Positions 33,816 to 42,479 of a stretch of DNA of 64,000 nt are shown one piece after another. This DNA is from Streptomyces gobiensis. Lineage in GTDB: Bacteria; Actinomycetota; Actinomycetes; Streptomycetales; Streptomycetaceae. Numbering within the stretch: position 1 is the first letter of the stretch; each line of letters begins with the position of its first letter. Below the pieces are notes generated by a model. That model made no database searches. It was not told the origin of the DNA and was given only the letters and a program-made list of their open reading frames with translations. The translations under genes and the position numbers were made by a program. The DNA is taken from assembly GCF_021216675.1 (NCBI RefSeq), contig NZ_CP086120.1, forward strand, positions 3,966,501 through 4,030,500. The letters run 5' to 3'.

Positions 33816-34877
33816 ATGTCCGCAGCTGATCGCCCGGCGACAGGTCGGATCATGTCCGGCGAGATGGCCGAGCAGCCCGCCGTACTGCGCCGCATCCTTG
33901 ACGAGGGCGCACCGAAGATCCGTGAAGTCGCCGAGCAGATCGCGGCCAGAAACCCCCGCTTCGTACTGCTCACGGCGCGCGGCACATCCGACAACGCCGC
34001 GCTGTACGCGAAGTATCTGCTCGAGGTCCTGCTGGGCAAGCCCTGCGGGCTCACCTCCATGTCCACCACCACCGCGTACGAGGCCAAGCCCGACCTCACC
34101 GACTGTCTGGTGATCACGGTCAGCCAGTCCGGTGGCTCCCCGGACCTGGTCGCCTCCACCCAGGCCGCCCGGGAGGCCGGTGCGATCACTCTCGCGGTGA
34201 CCAACAACGCCGACTCCGCCCTTGCCGCGGTCAGCGAGTTCCACATCGACGTTCTCGCCGGGCCGGAGAAGGCGCTTCCGGCGACAAAGACGTACACCGC
34301 CGAGCTGCTGGCGCTCTACCTCTTCGTTGACGGTCTGCGCGGGGGCGACGGCGCGGAGAACGCCAGGGCGCTGCCCGAGCTCGCCGAGCAGATCCTCGGC
34401 CGTCAGGCCGAGGTCAAGGAGCTCGCGGGCCGCTACCGCTTCGCCGAGCGCATGGTGCTCACCTCCCGTGGTTACGGCTATCCGACCGCCAAGGAGGCCG
34501 CGCTGAAGCTGATGGAGACCAGCTACATCCCGGCGCTCTCCTACTCCGGCGCGGACCTGCTGCACGGACCGCTGGCGATGGTCGACAATGTCTCGCCGGT
34601 CATCGCGATCGTCACCGACGGCAAGGGCGGTGATGCGTTGCAGCCTGTGCTCGACCGCCTCAAGGACCGTGGCGCGGATCTGGTCGTCATCGGCCCCAAG
34701 CCACAGGTGGACGGGGCCTCGGCGGGGTTTGTCCTGCCGACTGAGGGGGTCGGTGAGGAGCTTCAGCCGATCTTGGAGATCATCCCGCTGCAGATGCTGG
34801 CCTATGAGGTCACGATTGCCCGCGGGCAGGACCCGGACGCGCCTCGCGCGCTGGCGAAGGTCACCGAAACGCATTAG
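33816..34877 (+). CDS. SIS-domain sugar isomerase/deaminase
   Basis: A 353-residue protein with two SIS domains, like the C-terminal half of glucosamine-6-phosphate synthase or NagB-II-type deaminases. It shows RFVLLTARGTSDNAALYAKY, VITVSQSGGSPDLVASTQAA and SRGYGYPTAKEAALKLMETS. No glutaminase domain is present. Downstream of das genes it probably handles GlcN-6-phosphate, the DasR effector. The ATG at 33816 follows CTGGAGGCACC; a GTG at 33777 is an alternative. Confidence 0.9.
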   Translation: MSAADRPATGRIMSGEMAEQPAVLRRILDEGAPKIREVAEQIAARNPRFVLLTARGTSDNAALYAKYLLEVLLGKPCGLTSMSTTTAYEAKPDLTDCLVITVSQSGGSPDLVASTQAAREAGAITLAVTNNADSALAAVSEFHIDVLAGPEKALPATKTYTAELLALYLFVDGLRGGDGAENARALPELAEQILGRQAEVKELAGRYRFAERMVLTSRGYGYPTAKEAALKLMETSYIPALSYSGADLLHGPLAMVDNVSPVIAIVTDGKGGDALQPVLDRLKDRGADLVVIGPKPQVDGASAGFVLPTEGVGEELQPILEIIPLQMLAYEVTIARGQDPDAPRALAKVTETH

Positions 34878-34919
34878 GCGTGGCCTGCTGCGGCAGTCTG
34901 CGACGCTCCGGGCCAACCC

Positions 34920-35410
34920 CGCAATGGGGCTCCCGGCGCTTGGTGGGCGCAACACCGCCCACCAGCCCGCGCTGTGAGAGCCGAGGCGCCAGCGTCACGC
35001 CCCCGATGGGGGTTTCCGTCCCGGCTGTGCCGGTGTGCGGCTGCGCCGCGTGGCGGGGCTTCGCCCGGCTGCGGGGTGCTGTGGGTGGGTGTCCCCGTAT
35101 CCCACCCCTTCCCGTAACCGGGGCTTCGCCCCGGGGCCCCGGGGTTTGGCGGGTGCGGGCCGGTGGCCGGTGTTGTGCCCACCAGGCGTCGCGAGCTCTG
35201 TTGCGGGGTGGGCCGGAGCGTTGTGGCTGGTGTGGGTGGGTGGTTGCGTAGCAGGGCGGGCCTACGCCCCTCGCGGGGCTGGGGGCACCTCCCTGGGGGC
35301 ACCTCCCAGCGGTAGCTGGGGGAGAAGTCTGGGGGAGAGTGCCCACAACACGGGGAGGGGGTCTGGGGGCGTCAGCCTGCGGTTTCGGGGAGGGGCGGGA
35401 CAGGGGAGTC
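34920..35410. repeat. Composite of family A repeats (copy 5)
   Basis: The 844-bp gap after the SIS gene is mostly repeat. A partial inverted copy (34920-35075, with TGGTGGGCGCAACACCGCCC and GGCTGCGCCGCGTGGCGGGG) is followed by a full copy in the copy-1 orientation (35078-35410). The full copy is enlarged by a central insertion with CACCTCCCAGCGGTAGCTGG hairpins. No gene is convincing here. Confidence 0.75.
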
Positions 35411-35542
35411 GGACCCCGCGGCAAGACCTGGACGCACTTCGGGCCGCGGCGCCTGGACGGGACCCTCAACCCGTCCGGCACCGCAGCCCGGAGCGATCGG
35501 AGACCCCGGCGCAGTCAGGGCAGAGAGCGCCGTGAGCCTCGC

Positions 35543-35580
35543 TCTGCCCTCCTGTGCGGGGAGGGCAGAAGTCTGCTTCT
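35543..35580 (+). terminator. Hairpin with T-rich tail
   Basis: TCTGCCCTCC, a seven-base loop and GGAGGGCAGA (35543-35569) are followed by the T-rich AGTCTGCTTCTTTATT. It has the form of an intrinsic terminator on the plus strand, though the nearest upstream gene ends 660 bp away. Confidence 0.55.
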
Positions 35581-35584
35581 TTAT

Positions 35585-35600
35585 TCTGGACTAGACCAAT
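35585..35600. promoter_or_regulatory. Candidate dre site upstream of the sensor kinase
   Basis: TCTGGACTAGACCAAT matches the dre consensus at 13 of 16 positions, and a second half-site CTGGTCTG follows at once. It is 122 bp before the sensor-kinase start. Confidence 0.5.
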
Positions 35601-35721
35601 CTGGTCTGTCTATGCCTTGAATGGACTTCTTGCCGCAACAGGGCGGCTGGGGTTGATTCTTGCGCACAGGAGCGCGGAGGCATAGACGTAAGCCCCATCG
35701 GCCGCCGGTTAGGCTCGCTGT

Positions 35722-37203
35722 GTGCCCTCTATGAACGATCTCGTACGCCAGCACACCGCCCTCGGGGAGTCCGATCTCGAGTGGTTGCATCTGCTGGTCT
35801 CCGAGTGGCAGCTGCTCTCGGACCTCTCCTTCGCGGATCTGGTGCTGTGGGTGCCTACCCGTGACGGCACACGCTATGTCTCCGTAGCCCAGATGCGTCC
35901 CAACACCGGGCCGACCTCCTACCAGGACGACATGGTCGGCCATCTGGTGCCACGCGGTCGCCGCCCGCTGCTCGACTCGGCGCTCGACGAGGGCCGTATC
36001 GTCCGTGAGGGCGATCCGGAGTGGCGGGAGGAGGTCCCGGTCCGGGTCGAGTCGATCCCGGTCCGCCGTGAGGGGCGGGTGCTGGGGGTGATCGCCCGCA
36101 ATACGAACCTGCTCACCGTGCGTACGCCGAGCCGACTGGAGCTCACCTACCTCCAAAGCGCCTCCGACCTGGCCCAGATGATCGCCGCCGGTGCGTTCCC
36201 CTTCCCTGGCGAGCAGGTCGATATGGACGCCTCACCGCGCGTAGGTGACGGCCTCATCCGGCTCGACGCCGAAGGCCTCGTCCAGTACGCGAGCCCCAAC
36301 GCGCTCTCCGCCTATCACCGTCTCGGCCTGGCCGCCGATCTTGTCGGCATGCATCTCGGCCAGGCCACCGCCGAGCTGGCGCCCTCCCGTGGGCCGGTCG
36401 ATGAATCACTGGTCAAGCTCGCCAGTGGCTGGGCACCGCGCGAGGCCGAGATCGAGGGCAACGACTGTGCCGTCCAGCTGCGTGCCATCCCGCTCAAGCC
36501 CAAGGGCACCCGGATCGGCTCGCTCGTCCTGCTGCGTGATGTCACCGAGCTGCGCCGTCGGGAGCGCGAGCTGATCACCAAGGACGCCACCATCCGGGAG
36601 ATTCATCACCGGGTGAAGAACAACCTCCAGACCGTCGCCGCCCTGCTGCGGCTCCAGGCGCGGCGGATCGGTTCGGAGGAAGGGCGGGAGGCGCTGGAGG
36701 AGGCCGTCCGCCGGGTCGGTTCGATCGCCATCGTCCACGAGACACTGTCCCAGAACCTCGATGAGCGCGTTGAGTTCGATGAGATCGCCGACCGGGTGCT
36801 GGCGATGGTTGCGGAGATCTCCCCGGGCAAGGTGGCGGGACGGCGTACGGGCCGCTTCGGGATTCTGGACGCCGAGATCGCGACCCCGCTGTCGATGGTG
36901 CTGACCGAGGTGTTGCAGAACGCTCTGGAGCACGGCTTCGGGCCGGGCGACCACGGCACCGTTGAGGTCGGCGCGGTGCGCGGCGGGGGAGCGGGCCGGG
37001 AGGCGCGGTTGCTGGTCACCGTGCAGGATGACGGCAAGGGCGTGCCGGAGGGCTTCGATGTCCGGAAAGCGGGCAATCTGGGGCTGCAGATCGTACGGAC
37101 CCTGGTGGAGGGTGAGCTCGGCGGGACCTTTGACATGGTGCCCGCTCCCGAGCGCGGTACCCGGGTCATCTTCGACATCCCGGTGGCGCCGCAGAAGCGC
37201 TGA
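35722..37203 (+). CDS. PdtaS-like sensor histidine kinase
   Basis: A 493-residue cytoplasmic kinase with no membrane segment. An N-terminal GAF-like domain (about residues 1-150) is followed by a PAS domain (about 175-280, GLIRLDAEGLVQYASPNALS). The HisKA_2 box IHHRVKNNLQTVAALLRLQA has its His at about residue 294, and the HATPase domain shows VLTEVLQNALEHGF and VQDDGKGVPEGF. This is the PdtaS type, which usually signals to an ANTAR-type response regulator encoded elsewhere. GTG 35722 (MPSMNDLV) or ATG 35731 may be the start. It converges on wblE. Confidence 0.9.
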   Translation: MPSMNDLVRQHTALGESDLEWLHLLVSEWQLLSDLSFADLVLWVPTRDGTRYVSVAQMRPNTGPTSYQDDMVGHLVPRGRRPLLDSALDEGRIVREGDPEWREEVPVRVESIPVRREGRVLGVIARNTNLLTVRTPSRLELTYLQSASDLAQMIAAGAFPFPGEQVDMDASPRVGDGLIRLDAEGLVQYASPNALSAYHRLGLAADLVGMHLGQATAELAPSRGPVDESLVKLASGWAPREAEIEGNDCAVQLRAIPLKPKGTRIGSLVLLRDVTELRRRERELITKDATIREIHHRVKNNLQTVAALLRLQARRIGSEEGREALEEAVRRVGSIAIVHETLSQNLDERVEFDEIADRVLAMVAEISPGKVAGRRTGRFGILDAEIATPLSMVLTEVLQNALEHGFGPGDHGTVEVGAVRGGGAGREARLLVTVQDDGKGVPEGFDVRKAGNLGLQIVRTLVEGELGGTFDMVPAPERGTRVIFDIPVAPQKR

Positions 37204-37210
37204 GTACGAA

Positions 37211-37273
37211 AGCGCTGAGCCCCGGTTCGTAAGACGGTCCAGCAGACGGTCTTACGAACCGGGGCTCAGCGCT
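37211..37273. terminator. Perfect 25-bp bidirectional terminator
   Basis: AGCGCTGAGCCCCGGTTCGT (first 20 bases of a 25-base arm, 37211-37235) pairs without mismatch with 37249-37273 across a 13-base loop. It begins eight bases after the kinase stop and serves the convergent kinase and wblE transcripts. Confidence 0.93.
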
Positions 37274-37341
37274 GACGTTGCGGTGCGCACTCGGGGGCAC
37301 TGCGCGCTGCGACTCGGGGCAGCAGGTGGCGGGGCTGGGCG

Positions 37342-37599
37342 TCAGGCAGTGGCCTTGCGTGCCCGGTTGCGGGCGGCGCGGCGCTTCATAGCGCGGCGCT
37401 CGTCCTCACTGAGGCCACCCCACACACCGGAGTCCTGGCCGGACTCAAGAGCCCACTGCAGGCACTGCTCCATGACGGGGCAGCGGCGGCAGACGGCCTT
37501 GGCTTCCTCGATCTGCAGCAGCGCAGGACCAGTGTTGCCGATGGGGAAGAAGAGCTCGGGGTCTTCTTCGCGGCAAACGGCGTTGTGACGCCAGTCCAT
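37342..37599 (-). CDS. wblE: WhiB-family iron-sulfur regulator WblE
   Basis: An 85-residue Wbl protein. The four cluster-binding cysteines are C9, C37, C40 and C46 (CRRCPVMEQC), followed by the GVWGG turn and a basic C-terminus RRAMKRRAARNRARK. WblE (WhiB1-like in mycobacteria) is widespread and probably essential or stress-linked; its 4Fe-4S cluster reacts with nitric oxide or oxygen. ATG 37599 is the only reasonable start. It is monocistronic with a long leader. Confidence 0.96.
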   Translation of the reverse strand: MDWRHNAVCREEDPELFFPIGNTGPALLQIEEAKAVCRRCPVMEQCLQWALESGQDSGVWGGLSEDERRAMKRRAARNRARKATA

Positions 37600-37916
37600 G
37601 GCTGCTCCATCTCCTGTGTGATCTGGTGATGCTTGTGAATGTGAACGCTTTCACGAATCCCCTCGCAAGTGAAGGGGTCACCGATCGACTGTGATGCGGG
37701 TCCCATTGGGGTGATAGAGGGGATTCAGGCTCTCAAGGGGGTCCACGGAAGGGACCGTCCCGATCGCCATGAAGAGACTCGCAAACCTCGGCGGCGGATA
37801 CAACCCCTTCTGGCAAGTTTTTTTTGATTCCTTGGTGTCGCTTGGCTCACAGCCGTACTTCTAGTGGGTGGAAGCTGGCCTAAACGTTCGAGTAGAAGGA
37901 CTTTAGGCCCTTCCGC
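37600..37916 (-). promoter_or_regulatory. wblE upstream region
   Basis: This 317-bp gap holds no gene. An imperfect palindrome GTGAACGCTTTCAC (37641-37654) about 45 bp before the wblE start resembles a LacI- or GntR-type half-site pair, and an A/T-run (TTTTTTTGATT) lies near 37820. A promoter is expected but its position is not clear. Confidence 0.35.
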
Positions 37917-38882
37917 TTACACAATCACACGCAGTGCACGGCGAACGCCTGTGAAGGTCACGTTCGTACGCAGCCCTAGGTGGTCACCGTCCATCTGAAA
38001 GGGCAGTGGAACCTGTGAATGCAAGGTGAAGTCCGTGAGGTCGTGAAGTGAGACGGCGTGCTTGCCGCGCGGCCCGCGCTCAGGTGACGAAGTCAGCAGC
38101 TGAGCCCCATAGCGGGTGACCGCGGCGGGGGAGAGCCGGGCGAGTCCGAGCACATCGAGGGCCGTGTCGAAGGACGCCTCCGGAGCGGCGTACACCGGGC
38201 GATTGCCCAGGTAGGTCCAGGGAGCGGTGTTACAGACTATGGACAGCACAAGCTGTTCGACGGGCTCCTCGCCGGGCCGCTCCAGTGTGATCGTGCCACG
38301 CCTGCGGTGCGGTTCCATGAGGAACTGCCGCATCACCTGACGTACATACAGCGCGTGAGTCGAACGCTTGCCCCGCTCCCGCTGCTGCTCGACCCGTCCT
38401 ACCACGCCCGCGTCAAAGCCGAAGCCCGCGCAGAAGGTGAACCAGCGCGCGGGCACCTCGGCGTCCTCGGTGTCCGGGGTCCCGGCCGCCAGACCGAGGC
38501 CGATGGTGCGCTCGCTGCGCGACTCCAGCGCGTCCAGCAGCGCGCCCGTGGCCTCCACCACATCGTTGGGCAGTCCGAGCGCGCGGGCGAAGACATTGGT
38601 GGAGCCGCCGGGCACCACGGCCAAGCGAGGGAGGGCTGGGTCGGGGCCCCGGTGCAGCAGGCCGTTGACCACCTCGTTGACGGTGCCGTCGCCACCGAGC
38701 GCGATCACCAGCTCGGTCTCGCCCCCCTCCGCCGCCTGCCGGGCGAGGTCCCGGGCATGGCCCCGGTACTGAGTGGTCGCGACCTCCAGCTTGAGGTCGC
38801 TGGCGAGGGCGTGCGTGAGCACATCACGTGTACGCGCACTGGTGGTGGTTGCTTTCGGGTTGACCACGAGAAGTGCGCGCAT
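37917..38882 (-). CDS. Diacylglycerol/lipid kinase family protein
   Basis: A 321-residue protein of the DagK/YegS family. It begins MRALLVVNPKATTTSARTRD and contains the nucleotide-binding LVIALGGDGTVNEVVNGLLH and the family motif AVVPGGSTNVFARALGLPND. Members phosphorylate diacylglycerol or related lipids at the membrane face. It has full length. It lies beyond the wblE promoter region on the same strand and diverges from a small membrane protein gene. Confidence 0.92.
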   Translation of the reverse strand: MRALLVVNPKATTTSARTRDVLTHALASDLKLEVATTQYRGHARDLARQAAEGGETELVIALGGDGTVNEVVNGLLHRGPDPALPRLAVVPGGSTNVFARALGLPNDVVEATGALLDALESRSERTIGLGLAAGTPDTEDAEVPARWFTFCAGFGFDAGVVGRVEQQRERGKRSTHALYVRQVMRQFLMEPHRRRGTITLERPGEEPVEQLVLSIVCNTAPWTYLGNRPVYAAPEASFDTALDVLGLARLSPAAVTRYGAQLLTSSPERGPRGKHAVSLHDLTDFTLHSQVPLPFQMDGDHLGLRTNVTFTGVRRALRVIV

Positions 38883-38978
38883 GGAGTGCAGGTTACCTAG
38901 CGAGGGCGGAGCCGCTCACCCCCTGGCATGGCTTCACGGGGCCCCGCCCCGTAATACGGCTCCCGCTACCCTGACGGG

Positions 38979-39413
38979 GTGAGTACGGAAACCTCTGCCG
39001 CCGCTGGTCCTGCCGAGACCGCCCGCCCGACCCGGGTCACCGTCGCCGCCGCGCTGGTCGGCCTGCAAGGGATCGTGGTGGCCGGGCTCGGGGTGTGGAT
39101 GCTGGCGCTGCTGCTGACCGGAGACCGGCCGGACAGCGTGACGCAGGCCGCCACGGGGGCCGTGACCGTGCTGGCGCTCGCCGTGCTGCCGCTGGCGGCC
39201 GCCCGTGGGCTGTGGCGGCTGCGCCGCTGGAGCCGCAGCCCGGCGATCTTCCTACAGCTGCTGTCGCTGCCGGTGGGATGGCAGATGGGCAACAGCGAGG
39301 GCGCCTGGGTCGCGGGCGGGCTGGCGCTCGCCGCCGTCGCCATCGCCGTACTGGTCTGTCTCTTCCACCGGAAGGCCGCCGACTCGCTCGGGATCGCCGG
39401 GCGGGACGCGTAA
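38979..39413 (+). CDS. Small four-helix membrane protein
   Basis: A 144-residue protein with about four membrane segments (VAAALVGLQGIVVAGLGVWM, TGAVTVLALAVLPLAAARGL, a short one around IFLQLLSLPVGWQM, and VAGGLALAAVAIAVLVCLF). The GTG start follows a CTGACGGG stretch. The family is conserved next to sigH in Streptomyces as far as I recall, but the function is unknown. Its stop codon is 18 bp from the end of sigH (convergent). Confidence 0.8.
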   Translation: MSTETSAAAGPAETARPTRVTVAAALVGLQGIVVAGLGVWMLALLLTGDRPDSVTQAATGAVTVLALAVLPLAAARGLWRLRRWSRSPAIFLQLLSLPVGWQMGNSEGAWVAGGLALAAVAIAVLVCLFHRKAADSLGIAGRDA

Positions 39414-39431
39414 GCCTCGCTCCTCGACGGC

Positions 39432-40427
39432 TCACTCCTCGACGAGGAGCTTCTCGCGGAGCTGTGCCAGCGTGCGGGCCAGCAGCCGGGAGACATGCAT
39501 CTGGGAGATGCCGACTTCCTGGGCGATCTGCGACTGGGTCATATTGCCGAAGAACCGCAGCAGCAGGATTTTCTTCTCCCGTGGCGGCAGCTCCTCCAGC
39601 AGCGGCTTGAGCGATTCGCGGTACTCCACGCCCTCCAGCGCGTCATCCTCCGCGCCCAGGGTGTCCGCGACCGCCGGGGACTCATCGTCCGTATCCGGCA
39701 CATCGAGAGAGAGGGTGCTGTAGGCGTTGGCTGACTCCAGCCCCTCCAGGACATCTTCCTCGGAGATCGACAGCCGCTGGGCCAGCTCATGCACCGTGGG
39801 CGCGCGGCCGTGCTGCTGAGACAGCTCGGCGGTCGCGGTGGACAGGGACAGCCGCAGCTCTTGCAGCCTGCGCGGCACCCGTACCGCCCAGCCCTTGTCA
39901 CGGAAGTGCCGTTTGATCTCGCCGACAACCGTTGGGGTCGCATAGGTGGAGAACTCCACACCACGATCCGGGTCGAACCGGTCCACCGACTTGATCAAAC
40001 CGATCGTGGCGACCTGGGTCAGATCGTCAAGCGGCTCACCACGGTTGCGGAAGCGCCGTGCCAGATGCTCGACGAGCGGCAGATGCATCCGCACCAGGGT
40101 GTTGCGCAGCTCAGCTCGCTCCGGTGACTCCTCCGGGAGCTTGCGCAGCTCTATGAACAGGGCCCGGGCGCCACTGCGGTCGTGCGGGTCCGCAGCGCTG
40201 TGGCTGTGCTGCCCGTACTGGCCCTGCGTGTGCTGCTGCTGGTCCATGGCGTCCGCCCGCTCTGCCTGCTCCACTCGCTGACTCGGGTCGGCCGGATGCG
40301 GCCGGGCCTGCTGCTCCGGGATCGCCGTCGGGTCCGTCGCCACCTCATGACGGCCCACCGGCGCCTCACGCTCCAGGTCGTTCATACCGGCCCCCTCGTC
40401 CCGTGCTGGCCCTCTGGCATCGCTCAC
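39432..40427 (-). CDS. sigH: SigB/SigF-family stress sigma factor SigH
   Basis: A 331-residue sigma factor with a Gln/His-rich N-terminal extension of about 85 residues before the sigma core. Region 2 is NTLVRMHLPLVEHLARRFRN, then PLDDLTQVATIGLIKSVDRF; region 3 is APTVHELAQRLSISEEDVLE; region 4 is EKKILLLRFFGNMTQSQIAQ. S. coelicolor SigH, which it resembles in place and sequence, acts in osmotic stress and development and is made as several isoforms from alternative starts. It overlaps the anti-sigma gene by GTGA. Confidence 0.92.
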   Translation of the reverse strand: MSDARGPARDEGAGMNDLEREAPVGRHEVATDPTAIPEQQARPHPADPSQRVEQAERADAMDQQQHTQGQYGQHSHSAADPHDRSGARALFIELRKLPEESPERAELRNTLVRMHLPLVEHLARRFRNRGEPLDDLTQVATIGLIKSVDRFDPDRGVEFSTYATPTVVGEIKRHFRDKGWAVRVPRRLQELRLSLSTATAELSQQHGRAPTVHELAQRLSISEEDVLEGLESANAYSTLSLDVPDTDDESPAVADTLGAEDDALEGVEYRESLKPLLEELPPREKKILLLRFFGNMTQSQIAQEVGISQMHVSRLLARTLAQLREKLLVEE

Positions 40428-40831
40428 GATGCTCCGGGGTCAGCGCCACGCTTCTTGTGCAGGCTGATGCTGACCGTGCGGTCCTCGGCGACTGTTGAGT
40501 CGACCTCGCCGGCCAGCGCGGAGAGCACCGTCCAGGCGAAGGTGTCGCGCTCGGGAGCACGGCCGTCCGTTGTGGGTGCCGAGACCGTCACTCTCAGTGA
40601 GTCACCGACCAGCTTGAAGACACAACTGAGCACACTTCCGGGGACGGCCTGCTGGAGCAGGATCGCGCACGCCTCATCAACCGCGATGCGCAGATCCTCG
40701 ATCTCATCGAGGGTGAAGTCCAAGCGTGCCGCGAGGCCGGCGGTGGCCGTACGCAGCACGGATAGATAGGCACCCGCTGCGGGCAGCCGGACCTCGACGA
40801 AGTCCTTCTCCCCACCTACGATCTGGGACAC
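40424..40831 (-). CDS. Anti-sigma factor of SigH (SpoIIAB/RsbW family)
   Basis: A 135-residue HATPase-fold protein: VRLPAAGAYLSVLRTATAGLA, the N-box-like LRIAVDEACAILLQQ, and a C-terminal strand pair LRVTVSAPTT, then DRTVSISLHKKRG. It is coupled to sigH and corresponds to the gene called ushX, prsH or rshA in S. coelicolor. The canonical second ATP motif is weak. The GTG at 40831 (VSQIVGG) follows GGAGG; a TTG 12 bp upstream is an alternative. Confidence 0.88.
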   Translation of the reverse strand: MSQIVGGEKDFVEVRLPAAGAYLSVLRTATAGLAARLDFTLDEIEDLRIAVDEACAILLQQAVPGSVLSCVFKLVGDSLRVTVSAPTTDGRAPERDTFAWTVLSALAGEVDSTVAEDRTVSISLHKKRGADPGAS

Positions 40832-40987
40832 CCTCACCTCCAAGGTGACACAACTGGTTGAGCTGCCACGAACGCCGGGCCGTCGCCCCTGTCACGGGGG
40901 CTAACGGACCGGCGCGGCAGATAGTTCGCCTGCGACGCTATCGCGATCCGTGGCATGCTGTCGCCCGGATGGAGGCCATGGCACCCC

Positions 40988-41014
40988 ATACCGTTAAGGT
41001 CACCCATAGTAAAC
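40988..41014 (-). promoter_or_regulatory. Candidate SigB-type promoter of the sigH operon
   Basis: On the minus strand GTTTAC and CGGTAT are 15 bp apart, close to the Streptomyces SigB/SigH pattern GNNT-N14-16-GGGTAT/C. It lies about 160 bp before the anti-sigma start, consistent with known stress-induced autoregulation of sigH. Confidence 0.45.
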
Positions 41015-41065
41015 ATATGGGCACTGTCTGTGGCTAGGGGTTGAGCGAGGCCAATTCCATAAGAA

Positions 41066-41560
41066 TTACGCAGCGTTGCCGTCCGCGGTTCCCGCGAGCT
41101 CCCGGAGCGGCCGGCCGGTGAGCCGGAAGACCGTCCACTCGTCCATGGGCTCAGCCCCCAGCGACTTGTAGAAGCCGATCGAGGGCTCGTTCCAGTCGAG
41201 CACCCACCACTCGAAGCGTTCATAGCCGTGCTCCACACAGATCCGGGCGAGCGCCGCGAGCAGCGCCCTGCCATGGCCCGCGCCGCGCGCCTCGGGGCGG
41301 ACGTAGAGATCCTCCAGGTAGACGCCATGGGTGCCGGTCCAGGTGGAGAAGTTCCGGAACCAGAGTGCGCAGCCCACCGGGCCGCCGCCGCTGTCGTCCT
41401 CGGCTATGAGAGCGAAGACGGCCGGGTGCTCGCCGAAGAGCGCGTCATGCAGCTGCCGTTCGGTGGCCTGGGCATGCTCCAGCGCGCGCTCGTACTCCGC
41501 GAGTTCACGGATCATGTCCCGGATCGCCGGGACATCGGCGGGGGCGGCGGCTCGGATCAT
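41066..41560 (-). CDS. GNAT N-acetyltransferase, diamine-acetyltransferase type
   Basis: A 164-residue protein similar to the SSAT/PaiA-like group. It starts MIRAAAPADVPAIRDMIREL, and the acetyl-CoA loop is LYVRPEARGAGHGRALLAAL, followed by WWVLDWNEPSIGFYKSLGAE. The conserved WVLDWN...FYKSLGA pattern is typical of spermidine/thialysine acetyltransferases, so a small amine substrate is plausible. It lies nine bases after the PLP-enzyme gene on the same strand. Confidence 0.9.
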   Translation of the reverse strand: MIRAAAPADVPAIRDMIRELAEYERALEHAQATERQLHDALFGEHPAVFALIAEDDSGGGPVGCALWFRNFSTWTGTHGVYLEDLYVRPEARGAGHGRALLAALARICVEHGYERFEWWVLDWNEPSIGFYKSLGAEPMDEWTVFRLTGRPLRELAGTADGNAA

Positions 41561-41569
41561 GGGGAGAGG

Positions 41570-42448
41570 TTAACCGGTGATGACGGCGGCAAGCGTGGTC
41601 CCGGCGGGGAAGGCGCCCTCTTCGGCGAGTGTGGTGAGCCCGTAGAGCATCTTGGCGACATAGACCCGGTCCAGGGTCAGGCCGTGGCGCTGCTCGAAAT
41701 CGGCCGCGAACTCCGTCAGCTCCGGGGTCGTACGGGCGTAGCCGCCGCAGTGGAACCGGTCCTCCAGCGACCAGTCGCCCCGTGGGCCGCCGAAGGCCTC
41801 GCGCTGCAGCCGCTCGACCTCGGCGTGCAGAAACCCGCCCTTGAGGACGGGGAAGCCGATCACCCGTGGCCCGTCGGCCGCCAGCCCGGCCAGCGTGCCA
41901 CCGGTGCCGCAGGCGAGGGCGGCCACATCGGCGTGGCCGTGCAGCTCGGCGCCGAGGGCCGCGCAGCCGCGCACCGCGAGTGCGTTGCTGCCGCCCTCCG
42001 GTATGAGGAAGAAGTCACCGAACCGCTCCCGCAGCTCCGCCGCGTATCCGGGGTCCGCGCGGCGCCGGTACTCGGCGCGGGCGGTGAAGTGCAGCCGCAT
42101 GCCCTGGGTGCGGCAGTGCGCGAGGGAGTCATTGAGCGGGCGGTCGGCCAGCTCATCGCCCCGGACTATGCCGATGGTGGCCAGCCCGAGCAGCCGGCCC
42201 GCCGCGGCGGTGGCGCGCAGATGGTTGGAGTAGGCACCGCCGAAGGTGAGCAGAGTGCGCTGGCCGCCCTCGGTGGCGGCCCGCAGATTGGGGGCGAGCT
42301 TGCGCCACTTGTTGCCCGGCAGCGCCGGGTGTATGAGGTCGTCCCGCTTCAGCAGCAGCCGCAGCCCCCGCCGGGTGAACCGCTCGTCCGCCGCCTCCTG
42401 GAGCGGTGCGGGCAGACGCGGGGCGAGGGCGGCGAGCGACGGGGTCAT
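41570..42448 (-). CDS. PLP-dependent ACC deaminase / D-cysteine desulfhydrase family enzyme
   Basis: A 292-residue fold-type II PLP enzyme. The cofactor lysine is in LPGNKWRKLAPNL (about residue 47), with TFGGAYSNHLRATAAAGRLL and the phosphate-binding loop LACGTGGTLAGLA. This family includes ACC deaminase and D-cysteine desulfhydrase; the residues that separate them were not resolved here. The length is slightly short for ACC deaminase. It is probably co-transcribed with the GNAT gene. Confidence 0.85.
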   Translation of the reverse strand: MTPSLAALAPRLPAPLQEAADERFTRRGLRLLLKRDDLIHPALPGNKWRKLAPNLRAATEGGQRTLLTFGGAYSNHLRATAAAGRLLGLATIGIVRGDELADRPLNDSLAHCRTQGMRLHFTARAEYRRRADPGYAAELRERFGDFFLIPEGGSNALAVRGCAALGAELHGHADVAALACGTGGTLAGLAADGPRVIGFPVLKGGFLHAEVERLQREAFGGPRGDWSLEDRFHCGGYARTTPELTEFAADFEQRHGLTLDRVYVAKMLYGLTTLAEEGAFPAGTTLAAVITG

Positions 42449-42479
42449 ACCCCGATTGTCCTGCTACTCCGGGGAGGCG

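Noticed and set aside
31233..34955. A 1240-codon open frame on the minus strand
   Set aside because: It is antisense to dasC, the GH3 gene and the SIS gene, which have clear motifs; low-complexity Gly/Arg/Asp composition is typical of a high-GC shadow frame.
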